NCBI GenBank assembly: GCA_027854065.1
Contig: JAQGEF010000002.1
Span: 124,001-188,000 of the forward strand
Length of the DNA stretch: 64,000 nucleotides
From: Polluticaenibacter yanchengensis
Lineage (GTDB): Bacteria; Bacteroidota; Bacteroidia; Chitinophagales; Chitinophagaceae
Direction: 5' to 3'
Every line of letters begins with the position of its first letter. The stretch's first letter is position 1. Of the stretch, positions 43,531 through 54,213 are shown in pieces. A model generated the notes under the pieces. The model was not told the origin of the DNA and searched no databases. It worked only from the letters and a program-made list of their open reading frames with translations. The position numbers were made by a program, and so were the translations under genes.

Positions 43531-44289
43531 TTAAACGATTAAGCCCGCTCTGATATATTCTTTGTTTAAACGAGCGATATTGCTGATACTGATACCTTTA
43601 GGACAAACAGCTTCACAAGCGCCGGTATTAGTACAAGCACCGAAGCCTTCTTTATCCATTTGAGTAATCATGTCCAGAACGCGGGATTTACGCTCAGGCT
43701 CACCCTGTGGCAATAAAGACAACTGGGTAACTTTGGCAGAGGTAAACAACATTGCAGAACTGTTTTTACAAGCAGCAACGCAAGCACCGCAACCAATACA
43801 GGCAGCAGATGCAAATGCTTCATCAGCCTTCGCTTTCTCAATTGGTAAGTTATTTGCGTCTTGCGCATTACCGGTATTAACGCTAATATAACCACCAGCC
43901 TGGATGATCCTGTCAAAAGCCTGACGGTCAACAATCAGGTCTTTTAAAACCGGGAAAGCATTAGCGCGCCATGGTTCAACCACAATGGTATCGCCATCTT
44001 TATACGCACGCATATGCAATTGACAAGTCGTATTTTGAGACCAAGGACCGTGCGGACGGCCATCGATGTACATGCTACACATACCACAAATACCTTCACG
44101 GCAATCATGATCGAAAGCGATCGGGTCTTTGTCCTCTTCTATCAACTGCTCGTTCAAAACGTCGAACATTTCCAAAAAGCTCATTTCAGAAGAAATGTTT
44201 TTTACCTGATATGTTTCGAAAGAACCTTGCGTAGCAGAATTTTTTTGTTTCCACACTTTAAGTGTGAGGTTCATATTATAATGTTCCAT
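43531..44289 (-). CDS. sdhB: Succinate dehydrogenase/fumarate reductase iron-sulfur subunit
   Basis: Electron-transfer subunit of complex II, 252 residues. The [2Fe-2S] ligands are in CREGICGMC and the downstream TTC; the [4Fe-4S] site is [11 protein letters not shown]; the third cluster site is [15 protein letters not shown]. An alternative start 5 codons in (44274, MNLTLKVW) is possible. It is last of sdhCAB, 64 bp after sdhA, with a terminator hairpin beyond the stop. Acts at the cytoplasmic face of the inner membrane. Confidence 0.96.
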   Translation of the reverse strand: MEHYNMNLTLKVWKQKNSATQGSFETYQVKNISSEMSFLEMFDVLNEQLIEEDKDPIAFDHDCREGICGMCSMYIDGRPHGPWSQNTTCQLHMRAYKDGDTIVVEPWRANAFPVLKDLIVDRQAFDRIIQAGGYISVNTGNAQDANNLPIEKAKADEAFASAACIGCGACVAACKNSSAMLFTSAKVTQLSLLPQGEPERKSRVLDMITQMDKEGFGACTNTGACEAVCPKGISISNIARLNKEYIRAGLIV

Positions 44290-44353
44290 TAAACCTAGTT
44301 ATAAACTGTTATAATAATATTGTTAATGAGCGGTAAACCAAATGCGATGACTA

Positions 44354-46327
44354 CTATTTGTAGTTACGTTGAGTTGGTTTTATTACCTCGTAGTTCAATG
44401 CTTCTTTATGAAGTTCCCATTGGCTGTCGCCTTTGTATTCCCATTGAGAAACATACATGAATTCTTCGTCGTTACGTTTTGCTTCACCGTCTTCAGTCTG
44501 GCTTTCTTCACGGAAGTGGCCACCACAACTTTCATTACGGTTAAGAGCGTCTAAACACATCAGTTCACCTAACTCAATAAAGTCAGCCACACGGTTCGCT
44601 TTATCCAGCTCAGGGTTCATTTCGTTTATACCGCCAGGTATTTTTACATCGCTCCAAAATTCTTTTTTCAATGCCTGGATCTCTTTAATGGCTTCTTTCA
44701 GGCCTTGTTCGTTACGGGCCATACCACATTTCTCCCACATAATTTTGCCTAAGCGTTTATGTAAGCTTTCCACGGTTTGTTTACCTTTAATGCTCATTAA
44801 CTTCTCAATTCTGTCGCTCACTTCTTTTTCTGCAGCTGCAAAAGCCGGGTGATCGGTAGAAATTGATTTAGCATAAATATCATCAGCCAGGTAGTTGCCT
44901 AAAGTATAAGGAATAACGAAGTAACCGTCTGCCAGGCCCTGCATTAATGCAGAAGCACCTAAGCGGTTGGCGCCGTGGTCGCTAAAGTTGGCTTCACCTA
45001 AGCAGTATAAACCTTCTACTGTCGTCATTAATTCATAATCAACCCATACACCGCCCATGGTATAGTGTACAGCAGGGTAGATGCGCATTGGTACTTCGTA
45101 AGGATTCTCACCGGTAATTTTGGCATACATGTCAAATAAGTTACCGTATTTTTCTTCCACTACTTTTTTACCCATCGCAATAATTTCTTCCTGGGTAGCG
45201 TGGTCTTTACCACTTTTACCCGCTTCAATTTTACCGTAACGTACATACGCATCAGCATAATCCAGGTAAACCGCCTGCTTGGAAGAACCTACACCATAAC
45301 CGGCATCACAACGCTCTTTAGCAGCACGGCTGGCCACGTCACGCGGTACAAGGTTACCAAAAGCCGGGTAGCGGCGCTCTAAATAATAATCACGCTCATC
45401 TTCCGGAATATCACTGGCCTTACGGGTGTCGTTTTGCTTTTTAGGCACCCAGATACGGCCATCATTACGTAATGATTCAGACATCAACGTTAACTTAGAC
45501 TGATGGTCGCCGGATACCGGGATACAGGTCGGGTGGATTTGTGTAAAACACGGGTTGCTGAAATAAGCACCTTGTTTATGTGCCTTCCATGCAGCCGTTA
45601 CGTTACTACCCATTGCATTTGTACTTAAGTAGAATACGTTACCGTAACCACCGGAGCAGATTAAAACCGCATGACCAAAATGACGCTCTAATTTACCTGT
45701 AACCAGGTTACGAACGATAACACCACGCGCTTTGCCATCGATTTTTACAATCTCAAGCATCTCGTGGCGGTTGTATTGCTTCACAGTACCTAAAGCCACC
45801 TGGCGTTCAAGCGCACTGTAGGCACCCAATAATAATTGTTGCCCTGTTTGACCGGCAGCGTAAAAAGTACGTTGTACCTGGGTACCGCCAAAAGAACGGT
45901 TGCTCAGCATACCACCATACTCACGGGCAAAAGGAACACCCTGTGCCACGCACTGGTCAATAATATTTGCAGACACTTCTGCTAAACGGTGAACGTTTGC
46001 TTCACGTGCACGATAGTCACCACCTTTAATGGTATCGTAGAATAAACGGAAAACAGAGTCACCATCATTCTGATAGTTCTTAGCCGCATTGATACCCCCT
46101 TGCGCAGCAATAGAGTGCGCACGGCGCGGAGAATCCTGAAAACAAAAAACCTTTACTTTATAACCTAACTCACCTAAGGCAGCAGCTGCAGAAGCACCCG
46201 CCAAACCTGTACCTATAACTATTACTTCTAATTTACGCTTATTAGCCGGATTTACCAGTTTACAATGGTCCTTGTAATCTTGCCATTTTTCAGACATTGG
46301 ACCAGCAGGAATTTTTGCGTTTGTCAT
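44354..46327 (-). CDS. sdhA: Succinate dehydrogenase/fumarate reductase flavoprotein subunit
   Basis: Catalytic FAD subunit of complex II (EC 1.3.5.1 type), 657 residues, the long Bacteroidota form. The dinucleotide-binding [20 protein letters not shown] is at about 36-55. The FAD-histidine region reads [20 protein letters not shown]. Substrate and active-site blocks are [34 protein letters not shown] and [32 protein letters not shown] binds FAD. It lies between sdhC and sdhB. Direction in the cell (oxidation or fumarate reduction) is not decided by sequence. Confidence 0.97.
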   Translation of the reverse strand: MTNAKIPAGPMSEKWQDYKDHCKLVNPANKRKLEVIVIGTGLAGASAAAALGELGYKVKVFCFQDSPRRAHSIAAQGGINAAKNYQNDGDSVFRLFYDTIKGGDYRAREANVHRLAEVSANIIDQCVAQGVPFAREYGGMLSNRSFGGTQVQRTFYAAGQTGQQLLLGAYSALERQVALGTVKQYNRHEMLEIVKIDGKARGVIVRNLVTGKLERHFGHAVLICSGGYGNVFYLSTNAMGSNVTAAWKAHKQGAYFSNPCFTQIHPTCIPVSGDHQSKLTLMSESLRNDGRIWVPKKQNDTRKASDIPEDERDYYLERRYPAFGNLVPRDVASRAAKERCDAGYGVGSSKQAVYLDYADAYVRYGKIEAGKSGKDHATQEEIIAMGKKVVEEKYGNLFDMYAKITGENPYEVPMRIYPAVHYTMGGVWVDYELMTTVEGLYCLGEANFSDHGANRLGASALMQGLADGYFVIPYTLGNYLADDIYAKSISTDHPAFAAAEKEVSDRIEKLMSIKGKQTVESLHKRLGKIMWEKCGMARNEQGLKEAIKEIQALKKEFWSDVKIPGGINEMNPELDKANRVADFIELGELMCLDALNRNESCGGHFREESQTEDGEAKRNDEEFMYVSQWEYKGDSQWELHKEALNYEVIKPTQRNYK

Positions 46328-46416
46328 ATATTCTAAAATCTTGACTTTGAGTCACCCTCAAAATCGTCGTTTTGAAATTTAATAATTGAAATTCAGATAT
46401 TTAATTATATGGATTA

Positions 46417-47118
46417 TTAAGAAATCCAACCAAAAAATATGCTGAGAGGCATCATGATAAATGCTAAAATAACAACCACGGTATAGCCATAACCTAAACT
46501 GGTAAGCAATTGGTTGTATTTCTTATTATGTACACCCAGGCTGCGGAATGCACTCTGAAAACCATGAAAAAGGTGGTAAGCCAGCGCTATACAACCTACT
46601 ATGTATATAATAACAGCTAAAATATTATCCTGGAACCTGTTTATCATCAAACGATACATATCGTGGTAAGCAGTAGTGTCACCATCATAGAACTTAGGTG
46701 TCTCAAGCCCTGCATGTGTAATACGGCTGGGAATAAAGAAATCTGATAAGTGAATTGCCAGGAAAATTAAAATAAGAGAACCTAACAACGCCATGCTGCG
46801 GCTGTACCATTTACTGCCACGGTTGCCTAACTGAACATTGTATCCGATGCTACGTTTAGCTTTGTTGGTTGCTGCCAGCATATACCCTTGTACAATGTGT
46901 AAAATAATACCAATAAATAACCCAATTTCCAATGTACGGGTTATAACAGTAGAACCCATAAAGTGAGCGGCTTTATTAAACATTTGGCCATCATCGTTAG
47001 CCCAGATACAAGCATTTAAACCCGCGTGTACCAAAAGAAACGCTACCAAACTAATGCCTGTAAGCCCCATCACCACTTTTTTACCTACCGAAGAAATGAA
47101 AAGCTGTTTCCAAGTCAT
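46417..47118 (-). CDS. sdhC: Succinate dehydrogenase cytochrome b subunit
   Basis: Membrane anchor of complex II, 233 residues, with five transmembrane helices as in the single-anchor type B (Wolinella/Bacteroidota) enzymes. The first helix reads GLTGISLVAFLLVHAGLNAC, with His in helix positions suited to haem b (also GIILHIVQGYM, LAIHLSDFFIP and LAYHLFHGFQSAF). It is first of sdhCAB. The promoter element TACCTTTG lies 25 bp upstream of the ATG. Confidence 0.94.
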   Translation of the reverse strand: MTWKQLFISSVGKKVVMGLTGISLVAFLLVHAGLNACIWANDDGQMFNKAAHFMGSTVITRTLEIGLFIGIILHIVQGYMLAATNKAKRSIGYNVQLGNRGSKWYSRSMALLGSLILIFLAIHLSDFFIPSRITHAGLETPKFYDGDTTAYHDMYRLMINRFQDNILAVIIYIVGCIALAYHLFHGFQSAFRSLGVHNKKYNQLLTSLGYGYTVVVILAFIMMPLSIFFGWIS

Positions 47119-47143
47119 AGAATCGTCATATTTTTAGTCTGCG

Positions 47144-47151
47144 CAAAGGTA
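47144..47151 (-). promoter_or_regulatory. -7 element of the sdhCAB promoter
   Basis: TACCTTTG on the minus strand, a perfect TAnnTTTG match, giving a leader of roughly 20 bases before sdhC. The -33 element is weak. Confidence 0.6.
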
Positions 47152-47460
47152 CAAGCATAATTGTTTGCTACCCTAATTTATTTTATTTAATACGCAATCG
47201 TTTGTTATTTATTAATTTTTTGGAAATTTTATAACGTTTTATCAAAATATCTATAAATATATTAAATAAGCAACCGCAATTCATCTAAAAATAATCATTT
47301 ATTAAATTCCCAAATTCGTAAATATTTTTACAGGTTGCGTGTTCAGAAGATTTTTATCGATGGTTGAACATTGACATTTTTTAAAGTTTAACATTTATAA
47401 AACAGCACTCCAGTCCCGGCTGTTTTTTATTATGGGCTGTCGGTATTTTCTCATAATCAG

Positions 47461-47537
47461 CGGCATTTCGGGCTACTTTGGGCTCGCTGGCGCTCGGTAC
47501 TCGTGCCTCGTACCAGGCCCGCCGTATCCCGCAGCCC
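47461..47537 (-). repeat. Extragenic repeat B, copy 4 (inverted)
   Basis: Reverse orientation: CGGCATTTCGGGCTACTTTG, GGCTCGCTGGCGCTCGGTAC and TACCAGGCCCGCCGTATCCC then GCAGCCC, matching the complement of copies 1-3. Confidence 0.72.
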
Positions 47538-47732
47538 TTCAACCGTAGAATACCTGTTCGGCAATTATCAATAACCGTCAAATAACAGGCGTTTTTCAAT
47601 AAGGAAATTAAGCTAACCCTCCGTGAATTTATTCTGGTCTCAGAAGTTGTTCATGAATGGCAGGTCACAAAATAGAAATAGCAAGAAGCATTAATTCTCC
47701 TTGCTGTTTTATCATTCAAATTATTATAAAGC

Positions 47733-49370
<1,638 letters not shown>

Positions 49371-49511
49371 TTAACAAATTGTGATATTTTCATATTTGGT
49401 AAGAATAAAGTCGGAGAAAAATTATTTTCGCTTTTTAAACAACATTAACAACTTGTACTAGCCCTTAACTATAGTGCAGGTATTCTTTTATCTCTTTTTA
49501 AAAATTAGAAT

Positions 49512-52500
49512 ATGAACCATTTTTACTCGATTATTAAAAATAGTTTGCTAAGCAGGCGGCTTTCTATTTTGTTTTTAAGTCTGCTATTGGTATCTGGTGT
49601 AGCTGCACAGATCGATATTACTGTTGGAGGTGCAGCAGTAACTCAGAATTTTAATGGAATGACTAATACGACACTTCCTGCCAACTGGAAAGTTGCAACA
49701 AATTCCAATTACAGGACTGTTGATGATTTTCCAACTAGCGGTGGTACATCTGTTGGAGGCGGTCTCGTTAATACTAATATTACTACCTCTGCAGCTGCTA
49801 ATTCATATAGAGTTGGACCATCTACATCAAATATTTCCATTGGTGGCTTGACCTCTAGCGGAGGAATAAAAAGTGCTAATTTTTATGTTAGTCTGAAAAA
49901 TAACGCTGCGACTGCAATTGGAAAATTTAAGATATCCTTCGATGTTAACAAATTTAGAACAGGGAGCAATTCAAGTGGTTATACAATACAACTTTATTAT
50001 TCTCTAAATGGAACTTCATGGACTAATGCAGGATCGGATTTTAAAGCTACATTCTCACCTGATGCTTCTACTACAGCAAATAGTAATGCTTCTATATTGG
50101 CAACTACTCAAATTGTAGATAAGGAATTAGAATTAAGTTCATCAATTGCTCAAAACGCATTTATTTATTTTGCGTGGAATTATTCAGTAACAGCTGGAGG
50201 AACAGATGCAGGAGGTAATGCTCAGTTATTGGCTTTGGATAATGTTTCACTTACTGCTTTAGCAGCTTGTACTACACCGGCAACACCATCAGGCTCTATA
50301 ACACCATTGGCGAACCCTGCATGTGGTAGTACAACTTTGCATTACAGTGGCTCCGAATCAAATACATTTTGGCAAACAAGTGCAACCGGTACTTCAACCA
50401 CTAATAATGTAACCACAGATTATACTTTAAGCAGTTCAGGTACCATGTATGTAAGAACTCAGAGTGGCGCTTGTTGGAGTACAGCAGTCGCTTCAAGCGC
50501 GGTTACAATCAATACAGCACCCGTTATTACTACTAATCCTGCAAATAAAACTATTATCGGAACAACTAACACCAGTTTCAGTGTTGCCAATAGTGGGAAT
50601 GCACAATCCTATACCTGGGAAGTGAATACCGGAAGCGGATGGACAAGTATTACTGACGGAGGTGTGTATTCTACCTCAAATTCAGCCACGCTAAACTTAA
50701 CAAATGTACCGTTCAGTTATAATGGATATAAGTACCGGGCAACTGCAAATGGCATTGCACCGTGTGGTAATAGTGCAGTTTCGGCAGAAGCGTTATTAAC
50801 AGTAACAGATCCAAGCACTCAGGCGGTAACTACTAATGCAGCTACAAATATAGTTAATACAACAGCTACTTTAAATGGTAATGCCACACAAGTTGCAATT
50901 TCACCTGCTACCAGCGAGAGAGGGTTTGTTTACTCCATTACATCCGTGAATGCCAATCCTTTGGTTGGCGGATCAGGAGTGCAGAAGGTTAATGATGGGG
51001 TAACAGGGGTAACTGCTGTACCATACAGTATAAATGTAAATGCATTGCAGCCAAATACACAGTATACTGTTAAAGCCTATCTGTATAATGGATCTTATGT
51101 ATATGGTGCTGCTCAAACATTTACAACATTAGCTACAGCTTCACATATTGAATTTAACCCGGCGCCGCCATCCAGTGGTAATGTTGGTCAGAATTTAACT
51201 TCATTCAGCGTAAGAGCTTTGCGTCCCGATAATAGTGTAGATGCGGAATATACTGGTGCTGTAACAATCACTAAAACTTCAGGTGCCGGCAATATAAGTG
51301 GCTCTTTAGTAGTGAATGCAGTTGCAGGTATTGCCACATTCAGCAATATCCAGTTCGATGCAGTGGGAACATACACAATAGGTGCAAATTCAGGAAGTTT
51401 CACAAATCTTACTAGTGGGAACATTGTTCTAACATTACAAAACAATAATTTAATAGAATTTGCTGGAGCATCTGGATGTACAAGTGGGTCATCAGGTACC
51501 TGGCAGACACCTGCTAACTGGTGTGGTGGTAGTATTCCACAAGCGAATGATGTCGCATTATTTACTGGTAAAGGAACGAATGCTGTTATTGGCTTCAATA
51601 TGAATTTACCTGCTTCAGGAACAACTACTATTGCTGGTATCTATATTAATAGTACCGCTTCAACAGATAAGAGAATTTGGAACAGTAGTACAACAGTTGC
51701 CGGTTCTATCACTGTAAAAGGAGCAATTATAGATGGGATTACTAATGTTGTTATAAATAATAGTGGAACGGCTACATTCGAAATAGCAAATGGATCTGCA
51801 AGAACCCTGGGCTTAGTGCTGGATAATACCAATAATAATAATATTGTAATTAACGGTAGTGGTAATTTATTGATTTCCACATTTATAGCAGGTGCTGTGC
51901 CATTAACCAAAATCGGTACTGGTACAGGTGTACTAGAATTATCCGGTGCCAATACCTATACAGGTTTAACCACTGTTACTGAAGGTACATTACAGTTAAA
52001 CAGAACAGGTGGGACTACTTTACCGGTCACCAACAGCGTACTGATCAATGGTGGTAAACTATTGGTAAGTACCAACCAAACGTTAAGCAATCTGACACTT
52101 ACAAGTGGCCAGTTAGAAATAGCTTCTGGCGTTACATTAACAATCAACGGCGACTTCAGGTATGTTGCAGGCACCATTACAGGCGCAGGTAGCCTTGTTT
52201 ATGGCAACAGTTCTAAACTGGTTTATGAGAATACAGCCAGCCACACCATCGCAAATGAGTGGAATGCTTCTACAAAAGAAGTTGATTTGAACACAACTTC
52301 AGATTTGTTGGCAGCAGGCAATTTAGTAGCCACTAAATTAAGTCTCACTTCAGGTAAATTAACGCTTGGCGCTAACAACCTGACAGTTGACCAGGTAGAA
52401 GGTGGTTCTGAAACCAGTTTCATCATTACAAATGGAACAGGTACACTTACAGTTAAAAATGTAGGCGCAACAGCCGTTAAATTCCCGGTAGGCATCAGTG

Positions 52501-53423
52501 CTTCAAGTTACTCACCGGCATTGATCAGCAATACCAATACAAACGACTTTACTGTAAAAGTAAGGACCATGACAGATATTTATGGTAGCAACCCAAGCTG
52601 GTCTTATACTAATTTCTTAAATAAAGTATGGGATATTACACCATCAGGTACAGGCGCAAGCGCAAATATCACTTTATATTGGGATGTAGATAATGTAGCC
52701 ACTGAAGAAGGTGAAAACTTCCGTGAAAATACAGAAATGTTGAGAAAAGTAATGATTCATTACACCGGAACCAATTGGGAAGAATATGTTGCATCCACTT
52801 ACACATCTGCAGCAGGTTTAAATTCAGTTAGTTTTGGGGCCATTACAGCTTTCTCTCCGTTCGGAGCAGCTTTAGAAGGAACAAATCTTAGCGTATTACC
52901 GGTAAATATCAAATCCTTTGCTGGCAATAAATTATCACAAAGCAACGTGTTAAACTGGGAATTAGCAACTGAAACGAATATTAGCAAATACATCGTTGAA
53001 CGCAGCTTTAACGGTATTCAATACGCAGTAATTGGTACCGTAAACTATAACGCATCAAATGCAGGTAAATATAGTTTTGAAGATGCAGGTGTAAACAGCA
53101 TTGCTTACTATCGTTTGAGAATTCAGAATAATGACGGTACTTTCTCATATTCAAAAATTATAATGCTGAACAGAGCAGAAGTAAGCAAACTGACATTGAC
53201 ACCAAACCCTGTTATGAACAATGTATTTGTAACTTTTGGAAAATTAAATGCCAAAGCGCAATTATTTGTTACAACGCTTAACGGTAGCATTGTAAAACAA
53301 GTAGCCCTGGCAGAAAATAGCGTTCAGGCTACAATTGATGCAACAGCATTACCAGCCGGAACTTATATTATTACCATCAAAGAAGGTAATACAGTTCAAA
53401 CTAAAAAGTTTATAAAACTATAA
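49512..53423 (+). CDS. Large T9SS-exported surface protein with autotransporter-type repeat
   Basis: A 1303-residue cell-surface or secreted protein. Residues 1-33 are a signal peptide (LSILFLSLLLVSGVAAQ). The N-terminal 230 residues form a beta-sandwich like those that cap Bacteroidota adhesins. Immunoglobulin- and fibronectin-like segments follow (TNPANKTIIGTTNTSFSVAN; ATNIVNTTATLNGNA). A PATR-type autotransporter-associated strand (TGVLELSGANTYTGLTTVTE) is at about residue 805-825. The last 75 residues are a type A T9SS sorting domain (LTPNPVMNNVFVTFG ... LPAGTYIITIKEGNTVQTKK). It is Ser/Thr/Asn/Gly-rich with no enzyme signature, so adhesion or matrix is likely. It is monocistronic, with a strong terminator after it. 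Confidence 0.92.
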   Translation: MNHFYSIIKNSLLSRRLSILFLSLLLVSGVAAQIDITVGGAAVTQNFNGMTNTTLPANWKVATNSNYRTVDDFPTSGGTSVGGGLVNTNITTSAAANSYRVGPSTSNISIGGLTSSGGIKSANFYVSLKNNAATAIGKFKISFDVNKFRTGSNSSGYTIQLYYSLNGTSWTNAGSDFKATFSPDASTTANSNASILATTQIVDKELELSSSIAQNAFIYFAWNYSVTAGGTDAGGNAQLLALDNVSLTALAACTTPATPSGSITPLANPACGSTTLHYSGSESNTFWQTSATGTSTTNNVTTDYTLSSSGTMYVRTQSGACWSTAVASSAVTINTAPVITTNPANKTIIGTTNTSFSVANSGNAQSYTWEVNTGSGWTSITDGGVYSTSNSATLNLTNVPFSYNGYKYRATANGIAPCGNSAVSAEALLTVTDPSTQAVTTNAATNIVNTTATLNGNATQVAISPATSERGFVYSITSVNANPLVGGSGVQKVNDGVTGVTAVPYSINVNALQPNTQYTVKAYLYNGSYVYGAAQTFTTLATASHIEFNPAPPSSGNVGQNLTSFSVRALRPDNSVDAEYTGAVTITKTSGAGNISGSLVVNAVAGIATFSNIQFDAVGTYTIGANSGSFTNLTSGNIVLTLQNNNLIEFAGASGCTSGSSGTWQTPANWCGGSIPQANDVALFTGKGTNAVIGFNMNLPASGTTTIAGIYINSTASTDKRIWNSSTTVAGSITVKGAIIDGITNVVINNSGTATFEIANGSARTLGLVLDNTNNNNIVINGSGNLLISTFIAGAVPLTKIGTGTGVLELSGANTYTGLTTVTEGTLQLNRTGGTTLPVTNSVLINGGKLLVSTNQTLSNLTLTSGQLEIASGVTLTINGDFRYVAGTITGAGSLVYGNSSKLVYENTASHTIANEWNASTKEVDLNTTSDLLAAGNLVATKLSLTSGKLTLGANNLTVDQVEGGSETSFIITNGTGTLTVKNVGATAVKFPVGISASSYSPALISNTNTNDFTVKVRTMTDIYGSNPSWSYTNFLNKVWDITPSGTGASANITLYWDVDNVATEEGENFRENTEMLRKVMIHYTGTNWEEYVASTYTSAAGLNSVSFGAITAFSPFGAALEGTNLSVLPVNIKSFAGNKLSQSNVLNWELATETNISKYIVERSFNGIQYAVIGTVNYNASNAGKYSFEDAGVNSIAYYRLRIQNNDGTFSYSKIIMLNRAEVSKLTLTPNPVMNNVFVTFGKLNAKAQLFVTTLNGSIVKQVALAENSVQATIDATALPAGTYIITIKEGNTVQTKKFIKL

Positions 53424-53449
53424 TGCCGGTTAATTGATAACTTTCCATG

Positions 53450-53479
53450 GGGGGTGTCCGATTTTGGACACCCCCTTTT
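53450..53479 (+). terminator. Rho-independent terminator of the T9SS surface protein
   Basis: GGGGGTGTCC (53450-53459) and GGACACCCCC (53466-53475) with a 6-base loop, followed by TTTT. Confidence 0.9.
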
Positions 53480-53654
53480 CATTATAGCCAATTTTATTAC
53501 ATAAAGTCTATTAAATAATTGATCTGCCTGTATAGCTTTATTTTAATCTGAGCCATCGGTCTCAACAACGTAATTTTTATTGATATAATTCAGGATGGAA
53601 TATCTATAAGGTGAAACTATATGGTTAACTGTTTTTTGATCATCAATTCATCAT

Positions 53655-53770
53655 CTCATTGTCAACCTGAGCCCAGCGAAGAATCTCCTTGCAATTTCTA
53701 AATAGTAATAGCATGGAGATTTTGCCCCCGGATTTGTGTAGTACATATATTTCCCTAGTCAAAATGACTG
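53655..53770. repeat. Degenerate extragenic palindrome D
   Basis: Starts ATTGTCAACCTGAGC, contains AATCTCC (53682-53688) paired with GGAGATT (53715-53721) and closes near GTCAAAATGACTG. It looks like a decayed GTCAnCCTGAGC-type palindrome of the sort scattered through Bacteroidota genomes. Single copy here. Confidence 0.4.
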
Positions 53771-54065
53771 TAGTATGAAATATTTTTTGAAGTGGACCCA
53801 TACCAGTTTTAAATATCCCTCCGCAATCAATTAGTACATTAAAACAATCATTATTGACTATTATTTCTAATAATAAATTAGTGTATATTTGACAATTAAT
53901 GATTAGTCAATAATTCCGGCTTTTAATGACTACTTAATATAAAAGATTGCTGAATACGATGCCATATATGCTGTGTCATATTTATTATGCATTGTAGCCG
54001 TTTTTCAATGATTTTATATTAAACATCGGAACTATTGAAAGCATTTCGTTCCATAGATATTCCAC

Positions 54066-54155
54066 AGCCGACGGGCTGCCGGATGTGTGGGCGGCAAGGA
54101 ACGAAGCCGGTGCGACGAAGGAGCACGGAACCCCTGAACAGCCGGAACAAATGTA
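54066..54155 (+). repeat. Extragenic repeat B, copy 3
   Basis: GGGCTGCCGGATGTGTGGGC, AACGAAGCCGGTGCGACGAA and GCCGGAACAAATG follow the pattern of copies 1 and 2 with more divergence. Confidence 0.65.
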
Positions 54156-54213
54156 AAATAGAATGACGTGGCGGATAGCCCCAAATGAATAAATAAGTTT
54201 AATTAATTAAATA

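Larger units (their letters stand above)
47119..47732. other. Intergenic region with repeat B4
   Basis: Holds the sdh promoter, an AT-rich tract (47200-47340), repeat B4 (47461-47537, reversed) and a small AGCAAG/CTTGCT hairpin (47680-47705) that probably ends guaB. The 72-residue frame at 47381-47599 is repeat sequence, not a gene. Confidence 0.55.
53424..54213. other. Intergenic region with repeats D and B3
   Basis: A 790-bp interval without a credible gene. It holds the surface-protein terminator, a degenerate palindrome D (about 53655-53770) and repeat B3 (54066-54155). The sequence between them is AT-rich and featureless. Confidence 0.55.
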